64,000 bases of DNA from Amorphoplanes friuliensis DSM 7358 (GTDB lineage: Bacteria; Actinomycetota; Actinomycetes; Mycobacteriales; Micromonosporaceae). Position numbers and translations under genes: made by a program. Location of the stretch: NCBI RefSeq assembly GCF_000494755.1, contig NC_022657.1, positions 1,437,501 to 1,501,500 on the forward strand, written 5' to 3'. Numbering within the stretch: the first letter of the stretch is position 1; each line of letters starts with the position of its first letter. Positions 1-7,134 of the stretch are shown piece after piece. Below the pieces are notes generated by a model that did not search any database, was not told the DNA's origin, and worked only from the letters and a program-made list of their open reading frames with translations.

Positions 1-29
1 GCGGCCGGTCGCTGGCGGGTGGTGGTCAT
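1..29 (-). CDS. 5' end of a gene truncated by the window edge
   Basis: An ATG at 29-27 overlaps the TGA stop of the upstream 82-aa gene (ATGA), the coupling style used throughout this operon. Only nine codons are visible (MTTTRQRPA). The position just beyond traB and the repeat cluster suggests a further transfer or replication gene, but nothing in nine residues identifies it. Confidence 0.4.
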
Positions 30-274
30 CGGGTACCGCTGTTCTTGGCGCTGGCGGCGTCGGCGTGGATGCGGGCGAGGTAGTTGAAGGCGGCCCGGCC
101 GTGGCGCAGGCGAAGGCCGGCCCCTTTGCAGCGGCGGCAGGTGGTCAACTTGCGGGTGATCAGCCGGGGGTGTGAGCCGGTCTTGCGGCAGCGCCAGCAC
201 CGGCCGAACGGCAGCACCCAGCACAACAGTGCGTAACCGGCGATGAGGCTGGTAGCGGCGAGCAGGGGTGTCAC
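26..274 (-). CDS. Small membrane protein with zinc-ribbon cysteines
   Basis: 82 aa from a GTG at 274 preceded by GGAGG at 8-nt spacing. Residues about 3-22 are a hydrophobic segment; the rest is basic with two CxxC pairs (CWRC near 26-29 and CRRC near 46-49), a zinc-ribbon pattern, the second followed by KGAG as in DnaJ-type zinc modules. Predicted orientation is an N-terminal anchor with a cytosolic zinc-binding tail. It lies directly downstream of the repeat cluster beside traB, so a role in transfer or element maintenance is plausible but inferred. No family name is recognised. Confidence 0.7.
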   Translation of the reverse strand: MTPLLAATSLIAGYALLCWVLPFGRCWRCRKTGSHPRLITRKLTTCRRCKGAGLRLRHGRAAFNYLARIHADAASAKNSGTR

Positions 275-316
275 GGAGTGCCTCCAGAGGCGTTCTCGGG
301 CCTGTTTTCGGCATGG

Positions 317-428
317 CGCTACCCGCTACCTGCGGAAAGTCTCCGCAGGCAGAGATTCTGTTGATCAGGTAGCGGCAGAGGTAGCGCTGCCGCTACCTAC
401 GTCTCTGCCGCTACCTCAGCCGCTACCT
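317..428. repeat. clt/TRS-like cluster of 8-bp repeats next to traB
   Basis: The octamer CGCTACCT occurs in + orientation at 324-331, 391-398, 409-416 and 421-428, with a one-mismatch copy (CGCTACCC) at 317-324. It occurs inverted (AGGTAGCG) at 367-374 and 379-386. Seven copies fall within 112 bp, and the last overlaps the traB stop codon. A perfect 8-bp stem (329-336 with 342-349) lies inside the cluster. In Streptomyces conjugative plasmids TraB binds clusters of 8-bp TRS repeats in the clt locus close to traB. The position, unit length and clustering match that model. An iteron origin for a replication initiator encoded further left is the alternative. Confidence 0.65.
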
Positions 429-2619
429 AACTCTGCGTAGAGCCTTCGTCGTCCCGGTCGTCGCCGCCGCCCGGCCCGTCGGGGGCCTGCTCGGCGGTGT
501 CACGGGCGACGATGACCTTGCGCAGCTCGGCGGACTTGTAGCCCTTGCGGTTGCGGCCAGCCACCTTCACGTCCACCGACTCGACACCCAACGCGCGGGC
601 CAGCTCACTCAATGCGTCCTGGGTCAGGGCGGGGTACGCCTGCGGCCACCGCTCGGACAGGGCGGGGGCCGCCTTGTCCCAGTGCTGGCCGTTGGAGGCG
701 GCCACTTCCAGCAGGTCGGCGAGCAGGTCGCGGGCGGCGGGCAGCTGCTCACCGGTCGCGCCGACCGCACGGCCGTGGCGCAAGGCGATGGCGCGGGCCA
801 CCATGTCGTCCCACACGTCCAACGGGGGGAACTGCGAGCGGACCGACACCGGGGTGGGCAGGCCGGTCATGCAGCCCCAACCGGCGTCCTGCACGGGCCG
901 GTAGACGGTGCCGGTGATGCCGCGCTTGTACGCGCCGGTACCGAGGATCATGTCGTTTTCCTGCTGCCCGGCGACCGACAGGCACCACCGGTTGGTGACA
1001 CAGCGGACGATGTTGGGCGGCAGGCTGGTCTTGTCCGGGATCTGCGTGGCCAGGATGATTTCCATGTTCAGCGCCCTGGCCCGCTTGATCAGCCGTTCGG
1101 CGTTGGCGGCGGCCTCGGGGATCGCCGAGAACAGCTCGTGAACCTCGTCGAAGAGCAGCACGACCGGGTGCAGGCCGCTGCCGGACTTACGGGACAGTTC
1201 CGGGGTGACCTTGCCGTGCGGGGCCTCACCGCGCTTCTTCGCGGCCAGGATCCGCCTGCCGCGCTTCTCGGCCTCCCCCAGCGCCCACACCAGGATCGCG
1301 GCGCCCTGCTTGAGGGATTCGTCGTCGACACCGACGACGTAGGTCGAGCAGATCGGCTCCAGGTCGAGGAAGTCGCCAGTGCCCTTGAACTCGGCAATCT
1401 TGTACTCCGCGGTCGGATCCAGCATCCCGACCGCCGCGACCGAGCGGGCCGCGTAGGACTTGCCGGAGCCGGGCTGCCCGCCGATCAGCCACGAACGGGC
1501 GAACAGCTCGCACTTGACCGGGCGTTGCCGTTCGTCGGTGCCGAACTCGAACGGCTCGAACACGCTGGTCACCGCGTTCGGTGCGGCCAGAGACCACTTC
1601 GGCTGGCCCATCTTGGAGGCGGGCTGGTAACCGACCCACAGATCGACCTGACCGGCGTGTTCGGGACCTGCGGCCGGCCACACCTGATCGACGGGCAACC
1701 GCAGCGCTGAGGACAACCGGCCGCGCTGCTCGATCACCTTGACCGCTTCCAGACCTTCGGGCAGGTTCACCCGGGCCAGCCAGCCCGGCCCGTCGCGGTG
1801 GATGCCCGGGTGCACGAACTCCATCGAGTCGAGTTCCTTCATCTGCGACAACCCGAGCCGGGTGAAGGACTTGCGGACCATCTCCGCGGTGAGCTTGGTG
1901 AACTTCGGCCCGTTGGACACCCGGTCGACGAACGGGGTGTCACCGGTCCAGCCGACCCGGGCCAACCCGATCAGCAGGGCGGCGATGACCGCCCACCAGC
2001 CGAGGCGGGGCACCACGTCGGAGGCGGCGAGCACCCACACCGCGATGGTGAGGGCGAGGGTGGCCGGGATGACCAGCCACCACCGGGCCTTGGACGACTT
2101 GGCCCGGGTGCGATCGAGGGCCTGCCAGGTGTGGGCGTCGTTGGTATTCGCCGCGTGCTGGCGCAGCTTGAAGTTGCCCTCTTCGGCCCAGGCCCAGCGG
2201 ATCACCGAGCCCACCACCCGCCGGGCACCCTTGGGCGCGTACCACAGGACTTTGCCGGCCAGCTTCGGCGAGCGCGTCGCGTAGAAGGCGATGGTGTATC
2301 CGGCGAGGCCACGCACCGCGCGGACCCGGGCACGGAACTCGCGCTTGTCGCGCAACCAGGCCGGGATGATCGGCACCCGCGGCCGGGACGTGATGTCGGT
2401 CCAGGTGGTGGTGAGCGGGATGTCGTCCGGGTCCACCGGAACGCCCTCGATGACCTCACCGACCAGGTGGGTCTCGGCGTCCCCGGCGGGCTCGAGAGAA
2501 CCGGGGACGGCGGGCCCGATCTCGGTGCCCGGTTCCGGCGCCAGACCGCCGGGCACGAGCCGCAGATAGCGTTCCGGCTCGTCCTCGGGCACGCCGGTCG
2601 TGGTCGGGGTGGTAGTCAT
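427..2619 (-). CDS. traB: FtsK/SpoIIIE-type conjugal DNA translocase TraB
   Basis: 730 aa. It is the motor that moves double-stranded element DNA between mycelial cells, as a membrane-anchored hexameric ATPase. Two membrane segments lie near residues 181-220, Walker A GGQPGSGKS near 380 and Walker B VVLLFDEVHEL near 488. The C-terminal ~70 residues look like a winged-helix domain (PALTQDALSELARALGVES), the part that reads 8-bp TRS repeats in characterised TraB proteins. The ATG at 2619 overlaps the upstream TGA as TGATG and has GGAAGGGAAG upstream. The frame is open to 2904, but the extra ~95 residues are arginine/alanine-rich out-of-frame translation of the preceding genes. The stop overlaps the last CGCTACCT repeat. 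Confidence 0.93.
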   Translation of the reverse strand: MTTTPTTTGVPEDEPERYLRLVPGGLAPEPGTEIGPAVPGSLEPAGDAETHLVGEVIEGVPVDPDDIPLTTTWTDITSRPRVPIIPAWLRDKREFRARVRAVRGLAGYTIAFYATRSPKLAGKVLWYAPKGARRVVGSVIRWAWAEEGNFKLRQHAANTNDAHTWQALDRTRAKSSKARWWLVIPATLALTIAVWVLAASDVVPRLGWWAVIAALLIGLARVGWTGDTPFVDRVSNGPKFTKLTAEMVRKSFTRLGLSQMKELDSMEFVHPGIHRDGPGWLARVNLPEGLEAVKVIEQRGRLSSALRLPVDQVWPAAGPEHAGQVDLWVGYQPASKMGQPKWSLAAPNAVTSVFEPFEFGTDERQRPVKCELFARSWLIGGQPGSGKSYAARSVAAVGMLDPTAEYKIAEFKGTGDFLDLEPICSTYVVGVDDESLKQGAAILVWALGEAEKRGRRILAAKKRGEAPHGKVTPELSRKSGSGLHPVVLLFDEVHELFSAIPEAAANAERLIKRARALNMEIILATQIPDKTSLPPNIVRCVTNRWCLSVAGQQENDMILGTGAYKRGITGTVYRPVQDAGWGCMTGLPTPVSVRSQFPPLDVWDDMVARAIALRHGRAVGATGEQLPAARDLLADLLEVAASNGQHWDKAAPALSERWPQAYPALTQDALSELARALGVESVDVKVAGRNRKGYKSAELRKVIVARDTAEQAPDGPGGGDDRDDEGSTQS

Positions 2620-2852
2620 CAGACATTCTTCCCTTCCGCCTGCTCGGCGACGTAGGTCAGCCGCAGGTGCAACGCACCCGGCAGCTGCCGCACCGGCATG
2701 CTCGGCTCTTCCTGCTCGTTGGCGATGAACGTGATTGCGGAGCGCACCCCGCCGAGCAGCTGCCCGACCTGGCGGCGCAGGAACTCGTTGAGGCGGCCCA
2801 GCCGCATCACCTCGACCCGCAGCCGCGGGCACTCGCCGCAGTCGTGGCTCAT
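2619..2852 (-). CDS. Small protein of the transfer operon, upstream of traB
   Basis: 77 aa, starting at the ATG that overlaps the NUDIX stop (ATGA) and ending in the TGATG overlap with traB, so it is translationally coupled on both sides. Residues 1-8 carry a CxxC pair (CGEC); residues 10-45 look helical and amphipathic. No transmembrane segment. The fixed place between NUDIX and TraB suggests an accessory of DNA transfer, but the function is unknown. Confidence 0.7.
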   Translation of the reverse strand: MSHDCGECPRLRVEVMRLGRLNEFLRRQVGQLLGGVRSAITFIANEQEEPSMPVRQLPGALHLRLTYVAEQAEGKNV

Positions 2853-3622
2853 GCGGTCTCGCCCTCGGTGCTGCTCGCTGCGGTGGCCGTCCGCGGGCGG
2901 CCAAGTCGCCGGGACGCGGCGGTCAGCAGTGGGCCGTGGGCGTCGTAGAACTGGTCTCCGGCCGCCTCGATGTCGGCGACGAGTCGGGTCCGGTTGGTGA
3001 ACGGGAACCAGCGCGCCTCGATGGCGTCGGCGCCGGGCTGCACGCGCGGCAGCGGTCGGTCGTCGTGCTGGCGGTAGAGCCAGGCGGTGGTGCACACCCA
3101 CGCCTGATCGGTGTTACGCGGGTCGGCGACGTAGCCGACATACGCCGGGGTGTAGATCGGCGCCACGCCGCGCACGCCGGTTTCCTCGTGGAGTTCACGC
3201 AGGCCGGCCAGGCGTGACGTCTCGCCGGGCTCGACCATGCCGCCGGGCAGCGCCCACCGGCTGCAGTCGCCGCGACGGATCAGCAGCAGGAACCGTCCGT
3301 CGTTCGTGTCGATGATGACGATCGCGTCGGCGGCGGCGTTCTCGCCCCACCGGCCCAGGTCACGCCCGGTGCGCCCGGTGCGACCGGCGGGGTTGCGCGG
3401 CTGCCCGTCGACGACGGTGAATGGCACCAGTGCGGCCTGCCGGGCGGACCAGTCGACGGCGGTCGGGGTGAGGGCGGGTTCGGCCCAGCCGTCGGCGACG
3501 CTGGCGGCGATCCCGGCCGCGGTGAGCTCGGGCGGGGTGATATCGACCGGCGCGTACGCCGGGTAGTTCACGTGCCAGGGGCGCAGGTGCGCGGGCACGT
3601 GCGAGGGGTGGTCTGACAGCAT
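2849..3622 (-). CDS. NUDIX hydrolase of the transfer module
   Basis: 257 aa. The Nudix box is perfect: GGMVEPGE, seven residues, then RELHEETGV, in the middle of the protein. The family hydrolyses nucleoside diphosphates linked to another moiety using Mg2+ held by the box glutamates. The ~110-residue N-terminal extension before the fold resembles that of ADP-ribose/NADH pyrophosphatase-type members. NUDIX genes are a recurrent AICE component, whose job there is not established. The start is ATG 3622 with GGGAGAG about 10 nt upstream. The open frame reaches 3685, but that runs into the upstream hairpin. It overlaps the next gene by ATGA. Confidence 0.85.
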   Translation of the reverse strand: MLSDHPSHVPAHLRPWHVNYPAYAPVDITPPELTAAGIAASVADGWAEPALTPTAVDWSARQAALVPFTVVDGQPRNPAGRTGRTGRDLGRWGENAAADAIVIIDTNDGRFLLLIRRGDCSRWALPGGMVEPGETSRLAGLRELHEETGVRGVAPIYTPAYVGYVADPRNTDQAWVCTTAWLYRQHDDRPLPRVQPGADAIEARWFPFTNRTRLVADIEAAGDQFYDAHGPLLTAASRRLGRPRTATAASSTEGETA

Positions 3623-3670
3623 CAGGGTCTCTCTCCCGGTTGCTCGGACAAGGGGTGCGGGGTGGAGGGA

Positions 3671-3715
3671 CCGGCGGCACAGCACGTGCTTGCAGGCTGT
3701 GGGCTGTGCCGCCGG
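3671..3715 (-). other. Intercistronic hairpin, family A copy 1
   Basis: CCGGCGGCACAGC at 3671-3683 pairs perfectly with 3703-3715 (13 bp, 19-nt loop). It sits between the stop of the 69-aa gene and the NUDIX start. No U-tract follows, so it is not a standard terminator. The same stem, with loop element GCTTGCAGGCT, recurs at 5994-6039. Confidence 0.7.
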
Positions 3716-3722
3716 GCATTGC

Positions 3723-3932
3723 TCAGAAGGTGATCGAGATCGAGCCGTTGACCCGGTCGGACTGCATGCCGACGCGGGCGTTACCGGAGACGACGTTCGT
3801 CGCGCCGCCGCCCTTGGCGGTCTTGGCGGGCTTCGCGGGGTCCTTCTTGGCCGGGCGGCCGGTGACCTTCCCGGCCTGTACCGGCACGGTGTCGTTGCCG
3901 CTGGCGATGTTGACGGTCGGCTTCTTACCCAT
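3723..3932 (-). CDS. Small basic protein with an internal duplication
   Basis: 69 aa, no membrane segment. Two related halves are visible: [20 protein letters not shown] near 7-26 and [20 protein letters not shown] near 46-65, sharing N, SGN, V, Q, V and G, joined by a lysine/proline/alanine-rich linker. The shape suggests two small beta elements, perhaps self-assembling or nucleic-acid binding, but that is a guess. The start has GGAGACCCCCTG upstream. Family B hairpin copy 1 precedes it and family A hairpin copy 1 follows. Function unknown. Confidence 0.65.
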   Translation of the reverse strand: MGKKPTVNIASGNDTVPVQAGKVTGRPAKKDPAKPAKTAKGGGATNVVSGNARVGMQSDRVNGSISITF

Positions 3933-3975
3933 CAGGGGGTCTCCTGTCCTGGCGGCCTATCTGACAGCCACCACC

Positions 3976-4004
3976 CGGAACCCGTTACGGCACAACGGGT
4001 TCCG
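3976..4004 (-). other. Intercistronic hairpin-leader, family B copy 1
   Basis: CGGAACCCGTT (3976-3986) pairs perfectly with AACGGGTTCCG (3994-4004), 7-nt loop. Downstream in the mRNA comes GGTGGCTGTCAGATAGGC, then GCCAGGACAGGAGACCCC carrying the ribosome site of the 69-aa gene. The same layout recurs before the genes at 4335 and 5579. Confidence 0.7.
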
Positions 4005-4015
4005 CATGGTCACGG

Positions 4016-4168
4016 TCAGCTCTGGTCGGCTTTGCTCTTCTGCGCTGAGGCGGCCAGGCGTCGCCGGGTGGCCTCAGCGCTGAACAAGGGCGGGGCGACC
4101 TTCTCCGCGCGCCGTCGTATGCCGGCCATTTCCCGGTCGGTGATGGTGTTCGGCACCCGTGCCGCCAT
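4016..4168 (-). CDS. Tiny basic protein of the transfer operon
   Basis: 50 aa beginning MAARVPNTITDREMAGI, rich in R, K and A, without membrane segments. Start ATG 4168 is coupled to the upstream stop (TGATG), which is why it is preferred over the upstream in-frame start at 4198. The sequence looks helical and nucleic-acid-friendly. Function unknown. Confidence 0.55.
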   Translation of the reverse strand: MAARVPNTITDREMAGIRRRAEKVAPPLFSAEATRRRLAASAQKSKADQS

Positions 4169-4335
4169 CAGTTGAGGCCGACGTTCTTGGTGATCCACTT
4201 GTTGCCGTTGCGGACCTTGCGCTGCTCGTGCCGGTTGGCGATCCGGTCAGCCTGCTTGTCGCCCATCCCGGACGCCTTGAGGTCCTTGCGGACCTTGTTC
4301 GCGTCGTCCTTGGCGTTGCGCTCGACACCGAACAT
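4168..4335 (-). CDS. Tiny basic protein of the transfer operon
   Basis: 55 aa beginning MFGVERNAKDDANKVRK and ending in NGNKWITKNVGLN. It is strongly charged and probably helical. ATG 4335 has GAGGAGA about 10 nt upstream, the best ribosome site in this stretch. The stop overlaps the next start (TGATG). The leader contains the hairpin at 4385-4419. Function unknown. Confidence 0.6.
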   Translation of the reverse strand: MFGVERNAKDDANKVRKDLKASGMGDKQADRIANRHEQRKVRNGNKWITKNVGLN

Positions 4336-4384
4336 TTAGGGGTCTCCTCGCGTGTCCTGGCGCGCCGATCTGGCGGCCACCGCA

Positions 4385-4419
4385 CACGACCAGAGCCGAC
4401 AGGGGCCGGCGTGGTCGTG
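4385..4419 (-). other. Intercistronic hairpin-leader, family C
   Basis: CACGACCA (4385-4392) pairs with TGGTCGTG (4412-4419), with further pairing inside the loop. The stem sequence differs from family B, but the following leader (GGTGGCCGCCAGATCGG, then GCGCCAGGACA) is clearly homologous to the leader after family B copy 1. Confidence 0.6.
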
Positions 4420-4434
4420 ACGGAAGCGGCCTGC

Positions 4435-4860
4435 TCAGGCGATGACCAGCGCGGCGACGAACAGGAACAGGTAGTGCAGCGACTGATCCAGGGCGTACAT
4501 ACCGCCGCCGTGGTCGAGCCAGTCGGCGTTCTTCCCGATCGCGTCGGCCATACGCCGCAACGGGATCCGCCGGTCAGCGAGGTAGTGCGTGAAGGCTGAG
4601 ACGGCGAGGCCGGCGGCTACGCGGGCCGGATCCAGCGGCAGGGCGAGGACCAGGACCAGAGCCAGCAGGGCGGCCAGGGCCGTCAGCGTGTAGGTGGTGA
4701 CGTGTGCGAGGCAGGCGAGACGACCGGGCCAGCCCGGACCGCCTTTGTGGTCGGCCTGGTGCTGGGTTTGGATCCAGTGGTCAGCGACCTGGTGAGCGAC
4801 GAACAGGGCAGCGAACACGGCCGCGAAAGTCGCGGCGTGCCCGGCGGTTTCTGGCAGCAT
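4435..4860 (-). CDS. DUF3307-like small membrane protein
   Basis: 141 aa with about four hydrophobic segments (residues ~10-25, 52-72, 78-92 and 122-141). The pattern of AHQVADHWIQTQ near the N-terminus, a central AHV followed by a hydrophobic stretch, THYLADRR, and a terminal DQSLHYLFLFVAAL matches the DUF3307 membrane family found in phages and mobile elements. The inner-membrane position suits a role in the transfer or spread apparatus, but the biochemistry is unknown. ATG 4860 has GGGAGAGG upstream. A family D hairpin lies in its leader. Confidence 0.7.
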   Translation of the reverse strand: MLPETAGHAATFAAVFAALFVAHQVADHWIQTQHQADHKGGPGWPGRLACLAHVTTYTLTALAALLALVLVLALPLDPARVAAGLAVSAFTHYLADRRIPLRRMADAIGKNADWLDHGGGMYALDQSLHYLFLFVAALVIA

Positions 4861-4907
4861 GAAACACCTCTCCCGAGGGTCTGAGGAAGGACTTGCAGGG
4901 GTGAGGG

Positions 4908-4953
4908 CCGGAGCGCGGCCGAGGGGCCGCGAAACCGTGAGGCCGCGCTCCGG
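4908..4953 (-). other. Intercistronic hairpin, family D
   Basis: CCGGAGCGCGGCC (4908-4920) pairs perfectly with GGCCGCGCTCCGG (4941-4953), 20-nt loop. It is followed in the mRNA by CTGCAAG and CGGGAGAGG, elements also seen downstream of family A. No U-tract. Confidence 0.65.
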
Positions 4954-4959
4954 GCACAG

Positions 4960-5151
4960 CTAGTTGAGGTCGGCGTCGTACCACTTGCCTTTCACCTGCT
5001 TGCCGACCGGTTTGACCTTTCGGCCGGCCCGGTCGGTGAGCGGCTTCGCGGTGCGGTCGACCGCCGCGAGGCCCTGGCCCATCGACACGGTCTTCATGTA
5101 GGCGGGGTTGCTGACGTCCTCGCCGCCCTTGTCGCGCCGGGAGATGGCCAT
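4960..5151 (-). CDS. Small basic protein of the transfer operon
   Basis: 63 aa, lysine-rich, no membrane segment; the C-terminal half alternates K, G and V (GRKVKPVGKQVKGKWYD). ATG 5151 overlaps the upstream stop as TGATG. It is the largest of a run of tiny coupled genes. Function unknown. Confidence 0.6.
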   Translation of the reverse strand: MAISRRDKGGEDVSNPAYMKTVSMGQGLAAVDRTAKPLTDRAGRKVKPVGKQVKGKWYDADLN

Positions 5152-5309
5152 CAGCGTCGCCGTCCGAACAGCCGGGCGATCGGGCCTTCGGTGAACGTCA
5201 CGACGTCGTACTCGGGGTCGTAGCCGCGCCGGTGCCGGGGCTGGGTCGTGTCGACCACCCGGGCGCGGCCCTTGCCGTCGACACGGTGGCCGTACTCGCG
5301 TTTCGCCAT
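5151..5309 (-). CDS. Tiny basic protein of the transfer operon
   Basis: 52 aa beginning MAKREYGHRVDGKGR and ending RLFGRRR. Basic, soluble. The start at 5309 is chosen because it follows the stop of the preceding 42-aa gene by one base; the frame is open upstream to 5393 but out of step with that gene. Function unknown. Confidence 0.55.
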   Translation of the reverse strand: MAKREYGHRVDGKGRARVVDTTQPRHRRGYDPEYDVVTFTEGPIARLFGRRR

Positions 5310-5310
5310 G

Positions 5311-5439
5311 TCAGGTGTTGTCCTTCCGCTGCTGATGGCCCTGCTCGCGGTCGCGGCGGGCGGTGTCACGTTCGGTCTCCTGAGCGCGTTCACGGCGCCA
5401 GTGCGCGGCCTCGGCCGCGCGCATCTGACGGCGCTTCAT
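5311..5439 (-). CDS. Tiny charged helical protein
   Basis: 42 aa, almost entirely charged (MKRRQMRAAEAAHWRRER at the start), predicted to be one long helix. ATG 5439 overlaps the TGA of the upstream 47-aa gene (ATGA), the main evidence that it is real. Function unknown. Confidence 0.5.
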   Translation of the reverse strand: MKRRQMRAAEAAHWRRERAQETERDTARRDREQGHQQRKDNT

Positions 5440-5579
5440 CGGCTCTTCGTGCAGGGCACCCAGCCCTCGAAACCGCCCGCCCAGTGATAGGGACCCTCGT
5501 GACGGCTGAACGGGCACGGACGCGGCAGGGGCTTTGCCGGGGCGTGCCGCTGCTGCATCTTCTTCTTGATCCGGTCCAT
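5436..5579 (-). CDS. Tiny protein of the transfer operon
   Basis: 47 aa beginning MDRIKKKMQQRHAPAKP, with an aromatic/glycine middle (PYHWAGGFEGWVPC) and two cysteines. The start has AAGGAG at 7 nt spacing, so translation is likely strong. It is preceded by family B hairpin copy 2 and coupled downstream by ATGA. Function unknown. Confidence 0.55.
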   Translation of the reverse strand: MDRIKKKMQQRHAPAKPLPRPCPFSRHEGPYHWAGGFEGWVPCTKSR

Positions 5580-5623
5580 GTCGTTGCTCCTTCGCCGGGC
5601 GCACCACTCTGGCGGTCACCGCG

Positions 5624-5652
5624 CGGAACCCGTTGCAGGGCAACGGATTCCG
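5624..5652 (-). other. Intercistronic hairpin-leader, family B copy 2
   Basis: CGGAACCCGTT (5624-5634) pairs with AACGGATTCCG (5642-5652) with one mismatch and a 7-nt loop. The stem sequence is the same as at 3976-4004, and the downstream leader GCGGTGACCGCCAGAGTGG is also related. Confidence 0.65.
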
Positions 5653-5663
5653 CACCGTGGCGG

Positions 5664-5801
5664 TCAGCCGTGGCGGGACTGGAGTCGTTCGGCACCCTTG
5701 CGGTGCAGCTCGACGCGGTCGGCTTCGCGGTCGGCGAGGCGACGGGCCAGCCTCTCGGGCGGCGGGGTCTTCCCGGCCCGGCAACCCTTCGGGTCAGCCA
5801 C
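5664..5801 (-). CDS. Tiny protein of the transfer operon, GTG start
   Basis: 45 aa beginning VADPKGCRAGKTPPPERLAR, mostly charged and helical. GTG 5801 lies inside the 3' end of the preceding gene (8-nt overlap), consistent with coupled translation. The start assignment is the weakest in this run because no ATG is available. Function unknown. Confidence 0.45.
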   Translation of the reverse strand: MADPKGCRAGKTPPPERLARRLADREADRVELHRKGAERLQSRHG

Positions 5802-5952
5802 GGCCCTTACCCCAGCCCTTGCCGTGCTGCGGACGCAGCGAGTCACAGCCACGCGAGCAGCGGGGCGGGCGGGTGCCCTGCGGCACCATGTCGGTGTGCC
5901 CGCACTGCGAATACGTGACGGGCACCTTCGGACGGGACGCTCGATCGGCCAT
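5794..5952 (-). CDS. Small putative zinc-binding protein
   Basis: 52 aa. A CxH pair (QCGHTD near residues 17-22) and a CxxxC pair (RCSRGC near 32-37) give a compact C/H/C/C set suited to one zinc ion; the tail is basic. ATG 5952 has AGGAGAGG about 9 nt upstream. The family A hairpin copy 2 is in its leader. The likely role is nucleic-acid or protein binding in transfer; this is inference. Confidence 0.6.
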   Translation of the reverse strand: MADRASRPKVPVTYSQCGHTDMVPQGTRPPRCSRGCDSLRPQHGKGWGKGRG

Positions 5953-5993
5953 ACTGGTGACCTCTCCTGAGGTTCTTGCAGCGGATGGGGAGA

Positions 5994-6039
5994 CCGGCGG
6001 CACAGCACTTGCTTGCAGGCTTTGGGGCTGTGCCGCTGG
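5994..6039 (-). other. Intercistronic hairpin, family A copy 2
   Basis: CCGGCGGCACAGC (5994-6006) pairs with 6027-6039 with one G-T wobble. Stem and loop are nearly identical to 3671-3715, about 2.3 kb away. No U-tract. Confidence 0.7.
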
Positions 6040-6045
6040 GCGAAA

Positions 6046-7134
6046 TCAGTTGCCGCGCTTACGAAGGGCGCGCAGGACGCGAATCGAGCCGTCCGGGCAG
6101 AGTCGGCGGTAGGCGGTCACGGCCTGACTGGCGTCGTTGATGCCGTCGAGGCGGGCCAGCCGCCACGCGCCGTAGGTCTCCCGCAGGGCGCCGACACCGG
6201 GGATCCAGCGGCCGAAGCCGAACGAGACGCTGTGCCGGGCGCGCTGGCCGGTGCCTTCCTGCACCCACCGGCGGACCCGCCGCACGATGATCTCCAGTAG
6301 GAACGGCCCGGCCAGGCTCATTGCGGGGAAGAACCACACCGCATCGCGGGCCAGGCTGCCGGAGCTGTGCGAGTAGTTGGCGTAGGCGCTCATGCCGGCG
6401 AAGGCCCAGACCAGCCAGGCGAACACCCCAGCGCCTTCACCGCGCCACGCGCAGTAGACGACCAGGCCGACGCACACGGCGGCGGCGGCGTCCAGGGCGA
6501 AGAACGTGACCAGCGGCCACACCCCGGTCAAACCGAGACCGATCGGGCTGGCAGCCCAGGCAATGATGTCCTGACTCGACAAGGCGATCGGGGCGACGAT
6601 CACCCCGGCCAGCAGCACTCCGACGACCGTCAGCAGCGCACCCATGCCATACCGGGAGAGCCGCGTGCGTGGCGCAGGCTCGGCGATCGTGACATCAAGA
6701 GCAAGCGGCGGCGCGGTGGCCGTAGGCCACGGACCGAGGGCGGCCTCGGCGGGGTCAACCAGCGGCGTCAGCAGCGGCTTGTCGTACTGCGTGAACGGCT
6801 TGGCGTTCGCGTTGGTCAACGGCAGCTCGGGCACGTCAGGAATGGCCTGCTCGACCGGCGCCGAGGGCGCCCCAAATGCCGCCTGGACGTCGTCCTGTCT
6901 GTCGTCTACGGCGACGATGATCGGCGGCAGCGGCTCCGGCTCAAGGGGCGCTGGTGTAAGGCCGGCGAGCAGGGTCTTGGCCTTCTTGTCACCGACCCTG
7001 AACCGCCTCATGAGCTGGTTGCGGCTCGGCGTGGTACCCAGCTCGGCGGCGTAGTCGCGAGCGAGCGGGAGTAGTTCCTCGATCGCCGTCGGGAAAGCGC
7101 TGCGGCGGGTGCGGGTCATGGTCGCGGCGGTCAT
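6046..7134 (-). CDS. DUF2637 membrane protein, SpdB-like spread protein
   Basis: 362 aa. Residues 1-55 include a helix-turn-helix-like segment (LGTTPSRNQLMRRFRVGDKK). A proline-rich linker runs to ~155, then four or five transmembrane helices follow between ~163 and 285 (starting LLTVVGVLLAGVIVAPIAL), and a basic cytosolic tail completes it. The DUF2637-type membrane domain is standard in AICE/Streptomyces plasmid spread proteins, thought to help DNA pass across septa within the mycelium with TraB. ATG 7134 has a strong AGGAGG and overlaps the upstream stop as TGATG. Confidence 0.8.
   Translation of the reverse strand: MTAATMTRTRRSAFPTAIEELLPLARDYAAELGTTPSRNQLMRRFRVGDKKAKTLLAGLTPAPLEPEPLPPIIVAVDDRQDDVQAAFGAPSAPVEQAIPDVPELPLTNANAKPFTQYDKPLLTPLVDPAEAALGPWPTATAPPLALDVTIAEPAPRTRLSRYGMGALLTVVGVLLAGVIVAPIALSSQDIIAWAASPIGLGLTGVWPLVTFFALDAAAAVCVGLVVYCAWRGEGAGVFAWLVWAFAGMSAYANYSHSSGSLARDAVWFFPAMSLAGPFLLEIIVRRVRRWVQEGTGQRARHSVSFGFGRWIPGVGALRETYGAWRLARLDGINDASQAVTAYRRLCPDGSIRVLRALRKRGN

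Noticed and set aside
2620..2904. N-terminal extension of the TraB frame beyond 2619
   Set aside because: The extra residues are arginine/alanine-rich out-of-frame translation of the upstream 77-aa and NUDIX genes. The coupled ATG at 2619 with a ribosome site is better supported.
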